The translations under genes and the position numbers were made by a program. Shown here in pieces: positions 11,520 through 21,055 of a stretch of 41,299 bases of DNA. The DNA comes from Acanthamoeba lenticulata (taxonomy: Eukaryota; Discosea; Longamoebia; Acanthamoebidae). The DNA lies in the NCBI GenBank assembly GCA_002179805.1, contig NAVB01000452.1:1-41299 (forward strand), given 5' to 3'. Positions within the stretch are counted from its first letter, which is position 1. Every line of letters starts with the position of its first letter. The notes below the pieces were generated by a model, which worked only from the letters and a program-made list of their open reading frames with translations, was not told the DNA's origin and ran no database searches.

Positions 11520-14254
11520 ATGGCTCGGCCGCCCTTTGTGTTGGGTTTTCTTCTTCTTCTTCTTGTCTCCTTCGTGGCGCTGTGGGGCTCTGCCCACGGA
11601 GCTTCAACTTGTATGTGCCTCGTGTTGCCCGCAAATATCACGAATATCATGATGTGCTGCCACCCGGTTTGTTTTTCTGACAAGATCTCTTCTAGACACG
11701 GTTTGTGCGTCCGGCTGCAATGCCACAACTATCAGCGAGGCCTTTGGCCTGGCCTCTCAGAACGATACCGTGTCTGTCGAGGCCGGAGTCTATGACCAAG
11801 AGACCGCCTTCTCCATCAACACCAACCTTCACCTCAGGTCAGGCCCCATTCGCGTTTGCTGTGCCCAGCACTGGCCAGAACTCCTGTGACATGGTAGAAC
11901 TTTTATTGTCGACTCACTGTTTTTATGTGCTTGCAGCCTGCCAACGGGTGCGGTGACGGTGGTCTACTCGGGGGAGTGGTTGACCCTCACGGGCGCCGCC
12001 CACCTCGACATTGCAGACTCGAGCCTGCTCGTCTTGCAGGGTGGTACGTACGATCTCTTGCACAACCGTTCGCTCATTTTCCGCCTGATTGACACCTGCT
12101 GCGGGTGATATGATGCGTAAACAGCCCAGGTGGTGGTCGAAAGCGACGCTTGGCTGAACTCGCACTCGCCTCTCTATTTTACTGACATTAGTGGTTCAAG
12201 TGGTTCGTTTACGTCGTCCGCTTCTGCGTTCTCGTTCAGGAAGATCTCACATTTTTGCAATTTTCCGATTGGCTCCAGCCATCACCGTGGCCGGGACATG
12301 GAACCAGTGGGCGAACGTCGCGATCAACTCGACCTCGGTCACAGGCGCGCTGGTGGTCTTGCCTGGCGGGACCTGGAACCAGTACGGGAAGATCTCCATG
12401 GTCGTCTCCCATCGTGTGCCTGGTACGTCCTCTTCGATAGCCAAGCAAGAAGAGAGCACGCGCGATGGCAGCTAACGAGACGTCGACATGTTCGAATGTT
12501 GTCTGTCGCGATTGGCGCAGCGGTGCGCTTTGAGCCCGGCGGACAGTGGTTCCAGCGCGGGGTGGCCGACATCACCATGACGCCAGGCGTCAGCACGACG
12601 GCCGTAGCTGCGGTGGACATGTCGGCGGGAGGCTTGTGGCTTCACATGATGGATTCCCTCGTCTATCCGCTTGCGCGCTTGACGCTGTCCGGCAGCGAGA
12701 TCTACGGTTCGTCTCTCGTCTCGTCGCTTGCCCATGTCCTCAAATCCTGATGGTTTGTGTGTTGACCTTTGCCTTCCCGTGATCAGGCGTGCACTTGGGC
12801 GCCGACAGCAATTGGGGCCATTACGGGCGGCTGGCCGTGATCGCGTCCCAGTCGGCCACGGGCGTGCTGGTCAACTCCACGACGGCGTGGGACACGCGCG
12901 GCCCGTCCATCTTCACCGTGGACGGCGCCACGGGCGTCCGCTTCGCCGGCCCGACGGCCAAGTGGTCCCAGCTGCGGAACGCCACCTTTGCGCTCTCCGG
13001 CGGGGCCACCGGGGTCGAGTTCTCACGCGGAGGCAAGTGGCTTCAGTTCACCAACATGGTCATCTCCCAGTCGGCCGACGCCTCGTCGACCGGCGTGGCC
13101 TGCGGCTCGTCGGCCGACTGCTGCCAGCAAGTGCGGGCGCCCACGCTGGTCCGCATCTTCTCCGGCCTCAACGCCGCCGGCCGCGAGAGTACGACGCCCC
13201 GTCGAGCCTCGTCCCATCCTTGATGCCCGTATTCGCTCACGAGCTGGTCTGTTTGTGCAATGCAGATGACTGCGCGGTGCTGCCGTCGCCGTCTCCCCTG
13301 CCGCAGGCCGTGGGCCTGTCCAACACGACGGCCTCGTTCGGGAGCAACGCGTCGTCGGTGGCGCTCTACGGGGACGCGAAGGCGCTCAACAAGAGCCTGG
13401 GCGTGCAGCTCAGCCTGTCGGGCCTCACGCTGGGCTTTGACGACGCGCGCGCCGGGCTCGACGTCGCATCGCGGACGGACACCAACACGACCGACGGCGT
13501 CAAGACCACCTACCTCTCGCAGCTCGACGCCTTCACCAACGTCTCGCAGTCGTTCACGTACTTTGCGCAGGCCCGGCGCGTGAACTTTGGTGGGGTCGAG
13601 TTCCTCGTCGCGGCCGGCACGGTCAAGTGGTCCTTCAGCCTCGACGTGAACAAGGACGCTCCGAGCGCGTCGCTGAGCAGCGGCGTGGCGGCGGCCCGGA
13701 AGGCCGGCTTCACGCTCCGCTACCGCCTTGACGGCCTCACGGCCAACACGAACGGCACCGCGGGCCACGTCGAGCGAATGCGCGACACGCCGCAGGTGAA
13801 CATGACCACATTCGTCGTCACGCTGGGCGCCAACGACACGAGCGCTGCGCAAGTCGAGGTGCTCAACGTGGCCGCCGTCGACGGCAACTTGACGCAGTTG
13901 GGCCGCATCGACCTGGTCTGGGTCAACGGCACGGCCGGCAACCAGGGCCACTACTCGCTCGAGCTGCTCTTCCCGCCCTTTGATCACTCGGTGGCCTACG
14001 ATCCGAGCCTGGGCCTGGGCGTGCTGCTGGGCCGAAACTCAGACGGCGACCAAGGCACGTCGACGTCGTCCTCTGACGTCGGACTGATCGTGGGTGTGGC
14101 CGTCGCGATCCCCATCGCCGTGGGCGTCGTGCTGGTGGCCATCGCCGTGGGTATTGCGCTCGCCTGGCACCGGCGGAGGCGCTGGTTGGCGGCAAGCGCG
14201 GACGTTGACTTCTCTTCCCAGCTTGACGACGCCCCCGCCGATGAGCAGCTGTGA
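11520..14254 (+). CDS. Secreted type I membrane protein with beta-helix-like repeat ectodomain
   Basis: Predicted 709 residues from exons 11520-11610, 11696-11837, 11937-12043, 12125-12193, 12279-12422, 12521-12706, 12787-13188 and 13266-14254 (2130 nt, frame closed). The start is a clear signal peptide (basic MAR, then a Leu-rich core ending near SAHG). The ectodomain to about residue 400 has loosely repeated units of roughly 24-28 residues, each carrying a Trp after Gly (GTWNQW, GTWNQY, GGQWFQR, SNWGHY, AKWSQL, GGKWLQF) and followed by short beta-like strands. A second extracellular region has many N-glycosylation sequons. A single membrane span lies at about 650-680 (GLIVGVAVAIPIAVGVVLVA), then an HRRRRW stop-transfer signal and a short acidic tail. 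Six of the seven introns leave one base, so middle exons can be duplicated in frame. The repeats suggest a right-handed beta-helix or adhesin-like fold, but I do not recognise the family. Confidence 0.82.
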
Positions 14255-14334
14255 CCCGAGTTGATCCTTTTTACATCATCGTTTTATCTTCCGATTTTCA
14301 ACAATGAGAAGACACGTTCATTGCTTTCAACACG

Positions 14335-15060
14335 CTAGTAGCGCTTGGGCGTGCGGGTGGCGCCCTCGGTCAGCTCCATCATCCAGGATCTTCCAGTTGC
14401 GCTCGTCGGCAAAGTGTTTCTCCGGCTGGCTCCCGCGCTTCGTTTCCGCCTTCTGCTCCCTCGTGTGCTGCACGTGGTGCATGCGTGATGTAGAGAGTAC
14501 AGCAACAATGGGGTGGTGGAGACATAACACGAAGAGATGGGATTGTTACCTTGCCCGTGAGGAAGCCCTCGGCCGTGCAACCCCACGGAATGATGCCGAT
14601 GTCAAAGGCCTTGGCCATGGGAGCCAATTCCCACTCGAGCGAGCGGTCGAGCAGGTTGTACCGCGTCTGCAGGCCAATGTAGGGACCACTCTGAGCCCCA
14701 CAAACCAACGCGCGGAGACGTTCCTCCACCCGCGGAGGTCGGCCACAGTGTTGGCTTTGGCCACGACCCAGGCCGGCGTGTCGCTCACGGCCACATAGAG
14801 GACCTTTCCGCTCCTCACCACGTCGTCCAGCGCCCTGTTGGATGAAGAATATGAACCGAGTGAGTCTGCTGTCTCAGAAGGCAGGCGATCGGGTTGGACG
14901 CGGAGGGCGGCGGCTAAAGGACTCCAATGTCAGCTCTGTGCAACTAGAGTTGGTGTAAGAAGGAGGCTCTCGCGTACAGGGATGCCGGGAAAGCCGGGCG
15001 GGTTGATGCTGAACTTGGTGGCCACCACCATCTGGCTGCGAATGGGCGCGACGAGCTCAA
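14335..15060 (-). pseudogene. Decayed aldo/keto reductase
   Basis: Pieces of an NADPH-dependent aldo/keto reductase are readable on the minus strand in the right order. Near 15058-14975 is a strand with MVVATKFSINPPGFPG. Near 14840-14745 is VRSGKVLYVAVSDTPAWVVAKAN, and near 14700-14560 YIGLQTRYNLLDRSLEWEL followed by GIIPWGCTAEGFLTGK. Near 14450-14390 is EKHFADERNWKILDD, then a tail ending PKRY-stop at 14335. The N-terminal part with the catalytic Tyr, the TIM-barrel segment normally between TKF and VRSGK, and most of the C-terminal barrel are absent. Frame changes between the SDTPAW piece and the LQTRYN piece cannot be explained by a clean intron. Good codon bias survives within the pieces, so the loss looks recent. 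A heavily misread real gene is possible but less likely. Confidence 0.65.
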
Positions 15061-15770
15061 TGGACCAACAGGAGGAAAAGGAAGAAGAAAAAGGAAAAAA
15101 AGAAGAAAAAGAAAAAAAAAGAGGACCAAACAACAGGAGTTCAACAAATGGAGGCTCACTTGGAGGGGACTTCATACTATCATGAGGTTCAGTATCAAAA
15201 TGGTCAGACAATTTTGGAAGGGGGAGATTTGGATATGAGAAAACAAGACAAAAAACAAATCCCCCTTCCAAAACTATCTCAATCTTTACTAAACACCATT
15301 CATTCAATCGTCAGATAAGTGCTGGAAAGATGGAGGATTATTGCTTTTGGGGTTGTATGCCCAAGATCCTGTATTTATTCCCATCTACCATGGAGATGAT
15401 TAGTGACTCTGTGCGCCAAGGGGTGAGAAATGAAAGGAAAAAAGGGGTATGGGAAATTGAGGGAAAATTGAGCGTTGGGCTTTCCGGATGCGCAAAAATA
15501 ATGATGGGAAACTATCGATTCCCTATGCATTTCTTTTCCTTTGAACGGAATCTTCACTAAATTGTTTGGCACCCAGTTTCAAATTTTTCGTGCCACAACG
15601 TACACTCTTTGAACACACAACGAACACACAACGTACATACAAAAGTTACTGACACCGTTACGACAAGCCTTACTTGCGTGGGTACAAACATTACTAATGT
15701 TTACTTGCGATGACAATAAAAAAGTATACCACTTTGTTAAGAGGCCGTTCTCGGCCAGAGGAGGTGCAAC
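15061..15770. other. AT-rich island without recognisable genes
   Basis: This stretch begins with a purine-rich run (GAAGAAAAAGG type, 15068-15125) abutting the broken reductase. It continues at clearly lower GC than any other intergenic stretch in the window. It holds a long imperfect inverted repeat (15212-15273) and a short direct repeat GAACACACAAC near 15610-15635. Small ORFs (for example 15330-15560 plus) lack domains and amoebal codon bias. The last 100 bp are the 3' flank of the lectin gene. Confidence 0.55.
15212..15273. repeat. Imperfect inverted repeat (potential hairpin)
   Basis: The left arm, 15212-15231, reads TTTTGGAAGGGGGAGATTTG. The right arm, 15256-15273, is its reverse complement apart from a two-base bulge. 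The loop is about 24 A-rich bases. It could be a cruciform or RNA hairpin, or the remnant of a small inverted-repeat element. No flanking target-site duplication was found. Confidence 0.7.
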
Positions 15771-17039
15771 TTAGTTGCAGGTGAGGCCGGAGACGGTGGC
15801 GGAGGGCACAGCGATGGAGCTGGCGCTGGTGGAGGCGGCGACGACGCCGGCACCCTGCGTGGCGCCCACCTGGATAGGGCCATAGGCGGTCGAGAGGGTG
15901 AACGTGTTGGCGTCCTTGCGGTTGAGCTCCCAGAACTGGGCAATCGACACGCCTGAGGCGAAGCCGAACTGGACCTGACCACCGGTGACGGCCTTGGAGC
16001 CGGTGTTGGTGAAGGTCACCTCAAAGATCTGGTTGAAGCCGTTGGCGTCGGTCCACTGACCGCCAGCGGCAGCCGAGCGGGCAACGACGGTGGCGCTCAG
16101 GCTGCAGCCGGCCGGGGCCGAGCTGGGCTGGGGCGTGGAGACGACGGTCGAGGGCGAGGGCGAAGCCGGGGCTGACGAGGGAGCAGACGACGGGGCGACG
16201 GTGGGCGAACCCGAGCACGTGGAGGACTGGACCTTGACCACAGGCGCGGCAGCAGCCTGGCCAGCCTTGGACTTGACGATGATGCCAGCGCCCTGCGAGG
16301 CACCGACCTGGATGGCGCCCCACGGGGTGGGCACGTTGTAGACGTTGGAGTTGGCCTGGGCCTGGAGGTTCCACGACTGGTAGATCGAGGCGCCGGCGGC
16401 GACGTCGATGGTGAGCTGCACCCCGGTCACGGGCGCGTTGCCAGAGGCCTTGATGGTCAGATCGTAGATCTGGAACTGGCTGTCGCCCTCAGTCCATACT
16501 CCGCCAGAGGCAGCCGAGCGGGCAACGGACTCAACGGTGGCCTGGCAGCCGCTAGGCTGGGGCGTGGCGACGACGGTCGAGGGCGAGGGCGAGGCGGCGG
16601 CGGGCGAAGCCGAGGCCGACGGGGCGGCAGGCGAGGCCGAGGCCGACGGGGCAGCTGGCGAGGCCGAGGCGGCGGAGCCGCAGTTGGCGGTGGCGACGGT
16701 GATGGTGGCCTGGGTCTTGGCCTTGATGATGTAACCGAACTGGTAGTTGGCGCCAGCGGCGATGCCACCACCCTGGATGATGTAGTCGGGCAGAGCCCAG
16801 AGGCCGGTCTTCTCCTGGTTGATGTTCCACACCTGGTCAAAGGCGGCGCCGGTGATCGAGAGCTCGACCGACTTGACGGCCTCTGAGCCCGTGTTGGTCA
16901 GGGTCACGCTCCACTGGGACATCTCCTGGCCGTTGGTGGTCCAGGCGCTTCCGAGCGTCTGCGTGACGCTCACCTTGCAGTCAGCCGACGCGAGGGCCAG
17001 CAGGCAGGCCATAAGGGCCAGAGCGAAGAAGAACTTCAT
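15771..17039 (-). CDS. Triple-CBM49 cellulose-binding cyst-wall lectin (Luke type)
   Basis: Intronless, 422 residues. A signal peptide (MKFFFALALMACLLALASA) is followed by three CBM49 domains at about 20-118, 164-274 and 310-422. Ala/Ser/Pro-rich linkers separate them and include a tandem SASPAAPSA-type repeat and the doubled SPSPSTVV motif. Each domain shows a WxxxGxxxxxW or related aromatic pattern, an N-T-G or similar turn, and a terminal Cys. Luke lectins of the Acanthamoeba cyst wall have two or three CBM49 domains and bind cellulose; this fits the three-domain form (established family knowledge, assigned here by architecture). An in-frame Met at 17156 was rejected because a TATA box lies between it and 17039 and the signal peptide begins exactly at 17039. 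Expression during encystation is inferred from family behaviour, not shown by sequence. Confidence 0.92.
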   Translation of the reverse strand: MKFFFALALMACLLALASADCKVSVTQTLGSAWTTNGQEMSQWSVTLTNTGSEAVKSVELSITGAAFDQVWNINQEKTGLWALPDYIIQGGGIAAGANYQFGYIIKAKTQATITVATANCGSAASASPAAPSASASPAAPSASASPAAASPSPSTVVATPQPSGCQATVESVARSAASGGVWTEGDSQFQIYDLTIKASGNAPVTGVQLTIDVAAGASIYQSWNLQAQANSNVYNVPTPWGAIQVGASQGAGIIVKSKAGQAAAAPVVKVQSSTCSGSPTVAPSSAPSSAPASPSPSTVVSTPQPSSAPAGCSLSATVVARSAAAGGQWTDANGFNQIFEVTFTNTGSKAVTGGQVQFGFASGVSIAQFWELNRKDANTFTLSTAYGPIQVGATQGAGVVAASTSASSIAVPSATVSGLTCN

Positions 17040-17137
17040 GGATGCTGCTATTGGTATTGGTATTGGTGAGGTTGAGGTTGTTGGCAGCTCGCTTGCTTGC
17101 TTGATTGATTGATGTTGTGAGTGCAACAGGACGAGGA

Positions 17138-17144
17138 CTTTATA
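17138..17144 (-). promoter_or_regulatory. TATA box of the Luke-type lectin gene
   Basis: The minus strand reads TATAAAG about 100 bases upstream of the lectin ATG. It is followed by an A/C-rich leader with CAATCAATCAAGCAAGCAAG-type short repeats. This is the clearest core promoter in the window and supports the downstream start codon. Confidence 0.65.
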
Positions 17145-17407
17145 TTCGTCCATCATACTCCGAACAGGTGTGGCGTGCAGAGCTCTCCCGCTGATTCTTC
17201 ACAGTCAATCTGGGTGGTTGATTACTTTGTGCCGACAGGACCACAGCACCTCATTGGTTGCTAAAGAGCTCGAGATATGCTGACGTGGTCCAGCACCTTA
17301 ACATGTTAACCACTTCCTTGCGTCTTTGACGGCTGAACACCACCACCAAGTGCATCTTAAAGAAGAAAAGAAGGCAGAAAGGAGCTGGTTGCATTGGGAT
17401 AACTGGC

Positions 17408-18340
17408 TCACGGAGAGTTGTCGCGCAACCACTCAAGCACATCAGCATGCCTGCCCGCTGCCGCGTAGGCGAGCGCTTTCCTGCTCCATGGGCAGCCATT
17501 AGCGTGCAACCACTTGAGTATCTCCAGATGGCCAGCCCCAGCAGCTGCTTCGAGCGAGTCCTTGTCGAGTGGGTATTCCCACCTGGCGTGCAACCGCTTG
17601 AGTACTTCCAGGTGTCCTGCCTTGGCAGCCTCAGCGCACAATCCATCTCCACAGTTGTAGCCATCTTCCATGAACCACTCGAGCAGCTCCAGGTCGCCAC
17701 TGCGGACAGCGCTAGCGCACGTCCTCTCGTTCCATGGACAACCATTATCGCACAACCACCTGAGCACCTCGCTGTGGCCGTTCTCGGCCGCCTTTATGCA
17801 GGCTGACTCGTCCCACTGGCAGCCTTGAGAGCGTAACCATTTGAGTACTTCAAGGTGTCCGCCCTCCGCCGCCTCTGCGGTGGCCTGTGTGCCGAGCGGG
17901 CAGTGATACTCGCGACGAGCCGAGAGCCTTGCAGCTGTAAGGCAGAAGCCTCCAGGAGGGGGATTGCGCTTTATCTCTACATTGTTGCCCGGCGCTTCGA
18001 TGTTCCACGCATAGCAGCCGTTGACGTACAACCACTTGAGCACTTCCAACTGACCACCCCTAGCTGCGTCGACAGAGGTCTTTTCATTCATCGGGCAGCC
18101 GTTGGCGCGAGCCCACTGGAGAAGCGTGAGGTGGCCACTAAATGCTGCCCAACCGGCCAAGCCGGCAACAGGCCAAGGAGTTCCGTTGTTGTTGTTTGCC
18201 TGATCGACGCCAACTATGTGGCGCCAGCTTTGTGAGACAGCGCAGCACACGGGCTTCATACGCGCGTTGATGTGACGCAAGACCAATTCCACAACAAGCG
18301 CGGGCGGATGTTCATTGTACGTTTGGCTCGGCTGCTCCAT
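17408..18340 (-). CDS. F-box-like/ankyrin-repeat protein, intronless
   Basis: Single exon, 310 residues. The first 45 residues (HPPALVVELVLRHINARMKP and following SQSWRHIV) resemble a degenerate F-box. About eight ankyrin-type repeats follow from residue 65 to the end, of the subtype GHLEVLKWLxxxGCPW with a conserved AAxxGHLEVL core. In this subtype the repeats form a solenoid that binds protein partners, and an F-box would link the target to an SCF ubiquitin ligase. The same repeat subtype is greatly expanded in Acanthamoeba and in giant DNA viruses that infect amoebae. Lack of introns, in a window where most genes have many, fits transfer or retroposition but does not prove it. The repeat AAARLSARREYHCPLGTQAT is longer and divergent. 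Confidence 0.85.
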   Translation of the reverse strand: MEQPSQTYNEHPPALVVELVLRHINARMKPVCCAVSQSWRHIVGVDQANNNNGTPWPVAGLAGWAAFSGHLTLLQWARANGCPMNEKTSVDAARGGQLEVLKWLYVNGCYAWNIEAPGNNVEIKRNPPPGGFCLTAARLSARREYHCPLGTQATAEAAEGGHLEVLKWLRSQGCQWDESACIKAAENGHSEVLRWLCDNGCPWNERTCASAVRSGDLELLEWFMEDGYNCGDGLCAEAAKAGHLEVLKRLHARWEYPLDKDSLEAAAGAGHLEILKWLHANGCPWSRKALAYAAAGRHADVLEWLRDNSP

Positions 18341-18458
18341 CTTTCACACTCTTGGGTGTACCCTTTGTGGGTCACCAGCCCAAAAAAGATGCAGTCGACA
18401 GAAATAAGATGAAAGCAACACAAAAAAGGAGAACAATAAATACGAGTCATCACACTGC

Positions 18459-20052
18459 TCACATGTCCTCCACGCTCCAGGCGTAGGCCTGCTTCTGGAG
18501 CGCAATGGATTGTGACTGGCGCGTAAACAATCGCTGTTGACATCACACGACGACAGTAAACACTCTTATGAGTCATGAACGTGGGACTAAGCCAAAAAGA
18601 GGAAGTAAGCGGACCTTTTCGAAGCCGTTGCTGCGATCACGCCCATCCCACCGCGGGCCCGCCGGGATGTTGAACCGGTTGGGCGGCGCTCGGTACTTGC
18701 ACACGGCATCGTCGTCCACATCCAGGAAGTGCTTCTTCTTCTTCTTCTTTTTCTTGTCCTTTTTGCTCTTCTTGTCCTTTTTTTTCTTGTCACCCTTGGC
18801 CTGTTGCACCCAGAGGAGCATATGGTGAGACAGAGGAGCCAGCCAAGCAAGCGCAGAGAGGGGGAGGGGGGGAGTGTTGAGAACGTACGCTGAGAAGGGC
18901 GGCCATGGGATCGCCCCAGCGCTCGACATCGCGGAAGTGGGCGTCGAGCGACGGGTCGTCGGGCAGGCGGGCAAACGGCTGGTTGCGCTCCTCCTCGAGC
19001 CTCTTGCGGGCGTCCTCGCGCGTCTGCTTCTTGGCGGCGCCCACGCCCCACTCGTAGCTGGACTCACTCTCCTCGGGCTTGACGCCGCTGTCGCGATTGA
19101 CCATCTCGTTGAGCATGTCGAGCTTCCGTCCTCGGCGGTCACGATAGATGGTCGGCGCAGCGCGGCCCGAGGTCTCCGGGTCCATCTTGTTGAACTTCTC
19201 GTCCTGCATGCGCTTGATCCGGCTGGCCTCGGCCTTAAGGTCCGATCCCGTGCGCAGACCGGCCTTGATGCCCGAGTTGAGCGTAGCTGCACCACCGGGC
19301 ACCGCTGAGGCGGCTGGGCCGGCGGCTTCGGTTGTCTGCCGTCGTGGAGGAGAGAGGTCCTCCGTATCTTGGGCACGTCGAGGAGGCGACAAGTCGCCTG
19401 CAGAGGCGGCATGGGGCGAGTCGTGGCGCATCCTGCGTCGAGGCGGGGAGGAATCGCTGCCTCGTGCTGGTGAGGGCGTATCTTGCCTAGCTCGGGGGCG
19501 GCGCGGCGGTGAAAGGGTCCCCTGATCCTGCGGCTCTGGTGAATCATGCCTGCGGCGAGGTGGCGAAAGATCCTGGCTACGGCTTGGTGAAGGTGAATCA
19601 AGACGCTTACGTCGCGGAGGTGACGAATCCTCCCCCCGTGTCGGCGATGGTGAATCGAGCCGCCTGCGACGGCGTGGGGGCGACATGTCCTCTCCTCGCG
19701 GTGAAGAGGGCGAATCGTGTCTAGCGCGCCGAGGGGGCGACGAATCACCACTGTTGCCGGTGCCGACCGTGACCCAGCCAGCGGTGGAGCCGATGGGTCG
19801 CGCTTGGGCCGACAGCTCACTGTCCAAAACAACCACAGGCGCGTCTTCCTCTTCGTCATCCACTTCTTGTTCCTCAATTCGATCATCAAGCTTGGCCTTT
19901 ATCGGAGCACGTGCGTCGTCATCTACAATCATTAGGCCGCTGCCGAGCTTTTTCCTCTTCCCGCCGTCACTCTTCTTCTTCCTCTTCTTTTTCTCCCTCT
20001 TTTGTGTGTCATCACCACTGAGGTAGCGTTTCAAATACTCTGCTGTCGCCAT
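18459..20052 (-). CDS. BUD13: Pre-mRNA-splicing factor BUD13 (CWC26)
   Basis: 474 residues from complement(18459-18533, 18615-18800, 18889-20052); 1425 nt, frame closed. The N terminus MATAEYLKRYLSG is the conserved BUD13 start (an ATG 18 bases upstream is also in frame). A Lys-rich stretch is followed by about ten degenerate repeats of SPPRRxxxDSPSPxRG, a feature also known from animal BUD13. The conserved C-terminal domain has IYRDRRGRKLD, then a Lys-rich linker, PPNRFNI and RWDGRDRSNGFE, and the last exon ends AYAWSVEDM, matching the family's terminal WSVEDM. BUD13 is part of the RES (retention and splicing) complex, which binds the activated spliceosome. The 25-codon final exon is easily missed because the ORF without splicing ends in other residues. 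Confidence 0.95.
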
Positions 20053-20339
20053 GTTGGGCCGCAAGGCCAATCTTCAATCTGCCTTTGGTCGCTGCAAACT
20101 TTTTCTCCAGCTTTCTCTGTTCTTTTTCCTTGGTCGGTGTCCGTCTTCGTTGAAAAAGTGGGCCAGGCTGAGCGACGTCGGCAGTGCCTACGTTGGCTGT
20201 TCGCCGCAACGTCTCCTGGTAGGTGGCATTGAAAATGCTGGGCTCTCACAGCGGTAATTCACAACGCACTCAAGCTGCAAGCTGATAGACGCTTCACTAC
20301 CACTAGCACACGATTTGCCAACTACCCTCCGCCACAAAC

Positions 20340-20888
20340 ATGGGCAACTGGCTGCAGAAGCTGTTCTCTGGGTTCTCCCAGGAAGCTAAGATCTTGCTTG
20401 TAGGACTCGACGCCGCCGGCAAGACCACCCTTCTTTACAAGCTCAAGCTGGGCGAACAAGTGACAACCATCCCCACGATCGGCTTCAACGTTGAGACCGT
20501 GTCGCACAAGAACATCTCTTTCACCATGTGGGACGTCGGCGGACAGGATCGCATCCGAAGGCTGTGGCGCTACTACTTCCAGGGCGCCCACGCCATCGTG
20601 TTTGTCGTCGACAGCGCCGATCACGAGCGCATGGCCGAGGCCAAGGAAGAGCTCGCCGCGCTGCTCAAAGCTGACGAGCTCTCCGGCGCAGCACTGCTCG
20701 TGTTCGCCAACAAGCAGGACTTCACGCATGCGCTCTCCGTGGCCGAGGTCATGCGCCAACTGGGTCTCTCGGAGATGGCCAACAGCGGGCGACGAATTCA
20801 CTGCGAGGCGTCGGCGGCCACGACAGGCATGGGCATCGAGCAGGGCATGGCGTGGCTGGCCGACACTCTCAGGCCTCAACTGAGCTGA
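20340..20888 (+). CDS. ARF-family small GTPase
   Basis: Intronless, 182 residues, the usual ARF length. Gly2 is available for N-myristoylation, and the amphipathic N-terminal helix ([10 protein letters not shown]) is about two residues shorter than in ARF1. The P-loop is GLDAAGKTT (22-30), switch 1 contains [12 protein letters not shown], switch 2 begins [10 protein letters not shown] with the catalytic Gln, and the base-specifying NKQD is present. Where ARF1 has NKQDLPNA this protein has NKQDFTHA, and the CATSG-like G5 loop reads CEASAATTG, so it is an ARF relative rather than a strict ARF1 orthologue. It would regulate coat recruitment or lipid enzymes on Golgi or endosomal membranes. It is divergent from BUD13, sharing a 287-bp promoter region with no obvious TATA box. 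Confidence 0.93.
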   Translation: MGNWLQKLFSGFSQEAKILLVGLDAAGKTTLLYKLKLGEQVTTIPTIGFNVETVSHKNISFTMWDVGGQDRIRRLWRYYFQGAHAIVFVVDSADHERMAEAKEELAALLKADELSGAALLVFANKQDFTHALSVAEVMRQLGLSEMANSGRRIHCEASAATTGMGIEQGMAWLADTLRPQLS

Positions 20889-21055
20889 TTGGCGCTCACC
20901 ACTTCCAGTGGAGAACTTGTATATAGCACCGAAAACATAAATCTTGATGTTCCTCCTTCTACTTCTTTGTTAAGACCTCTCAAATACATAAATCATACAT
21001 TACGTTACAAACAAATAAATAAGCGTGATTGACAGGGTACTACGTGCACCGTCGT

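Noticed and set aside
15330..15560. A 76-codon ORF in the AT-rich island.
   Set aside because: There is no codon bias, domain or splice context. Its length is expected by chance in AT-richer DNA.
16570..16680. Tandem repeat in the lectin gene as a CRISPR-like or satellite array.
   Set aside because: The repeats are in-frame Ala/Ser/Pro linker codons of the protein without spacers.
17040..17156. N-terminal extension of the lectin from the Met at 17156.
   Set aside because: It would place a non-signal stretch before a perfect signal peptide, and the TATA box lies inside it.
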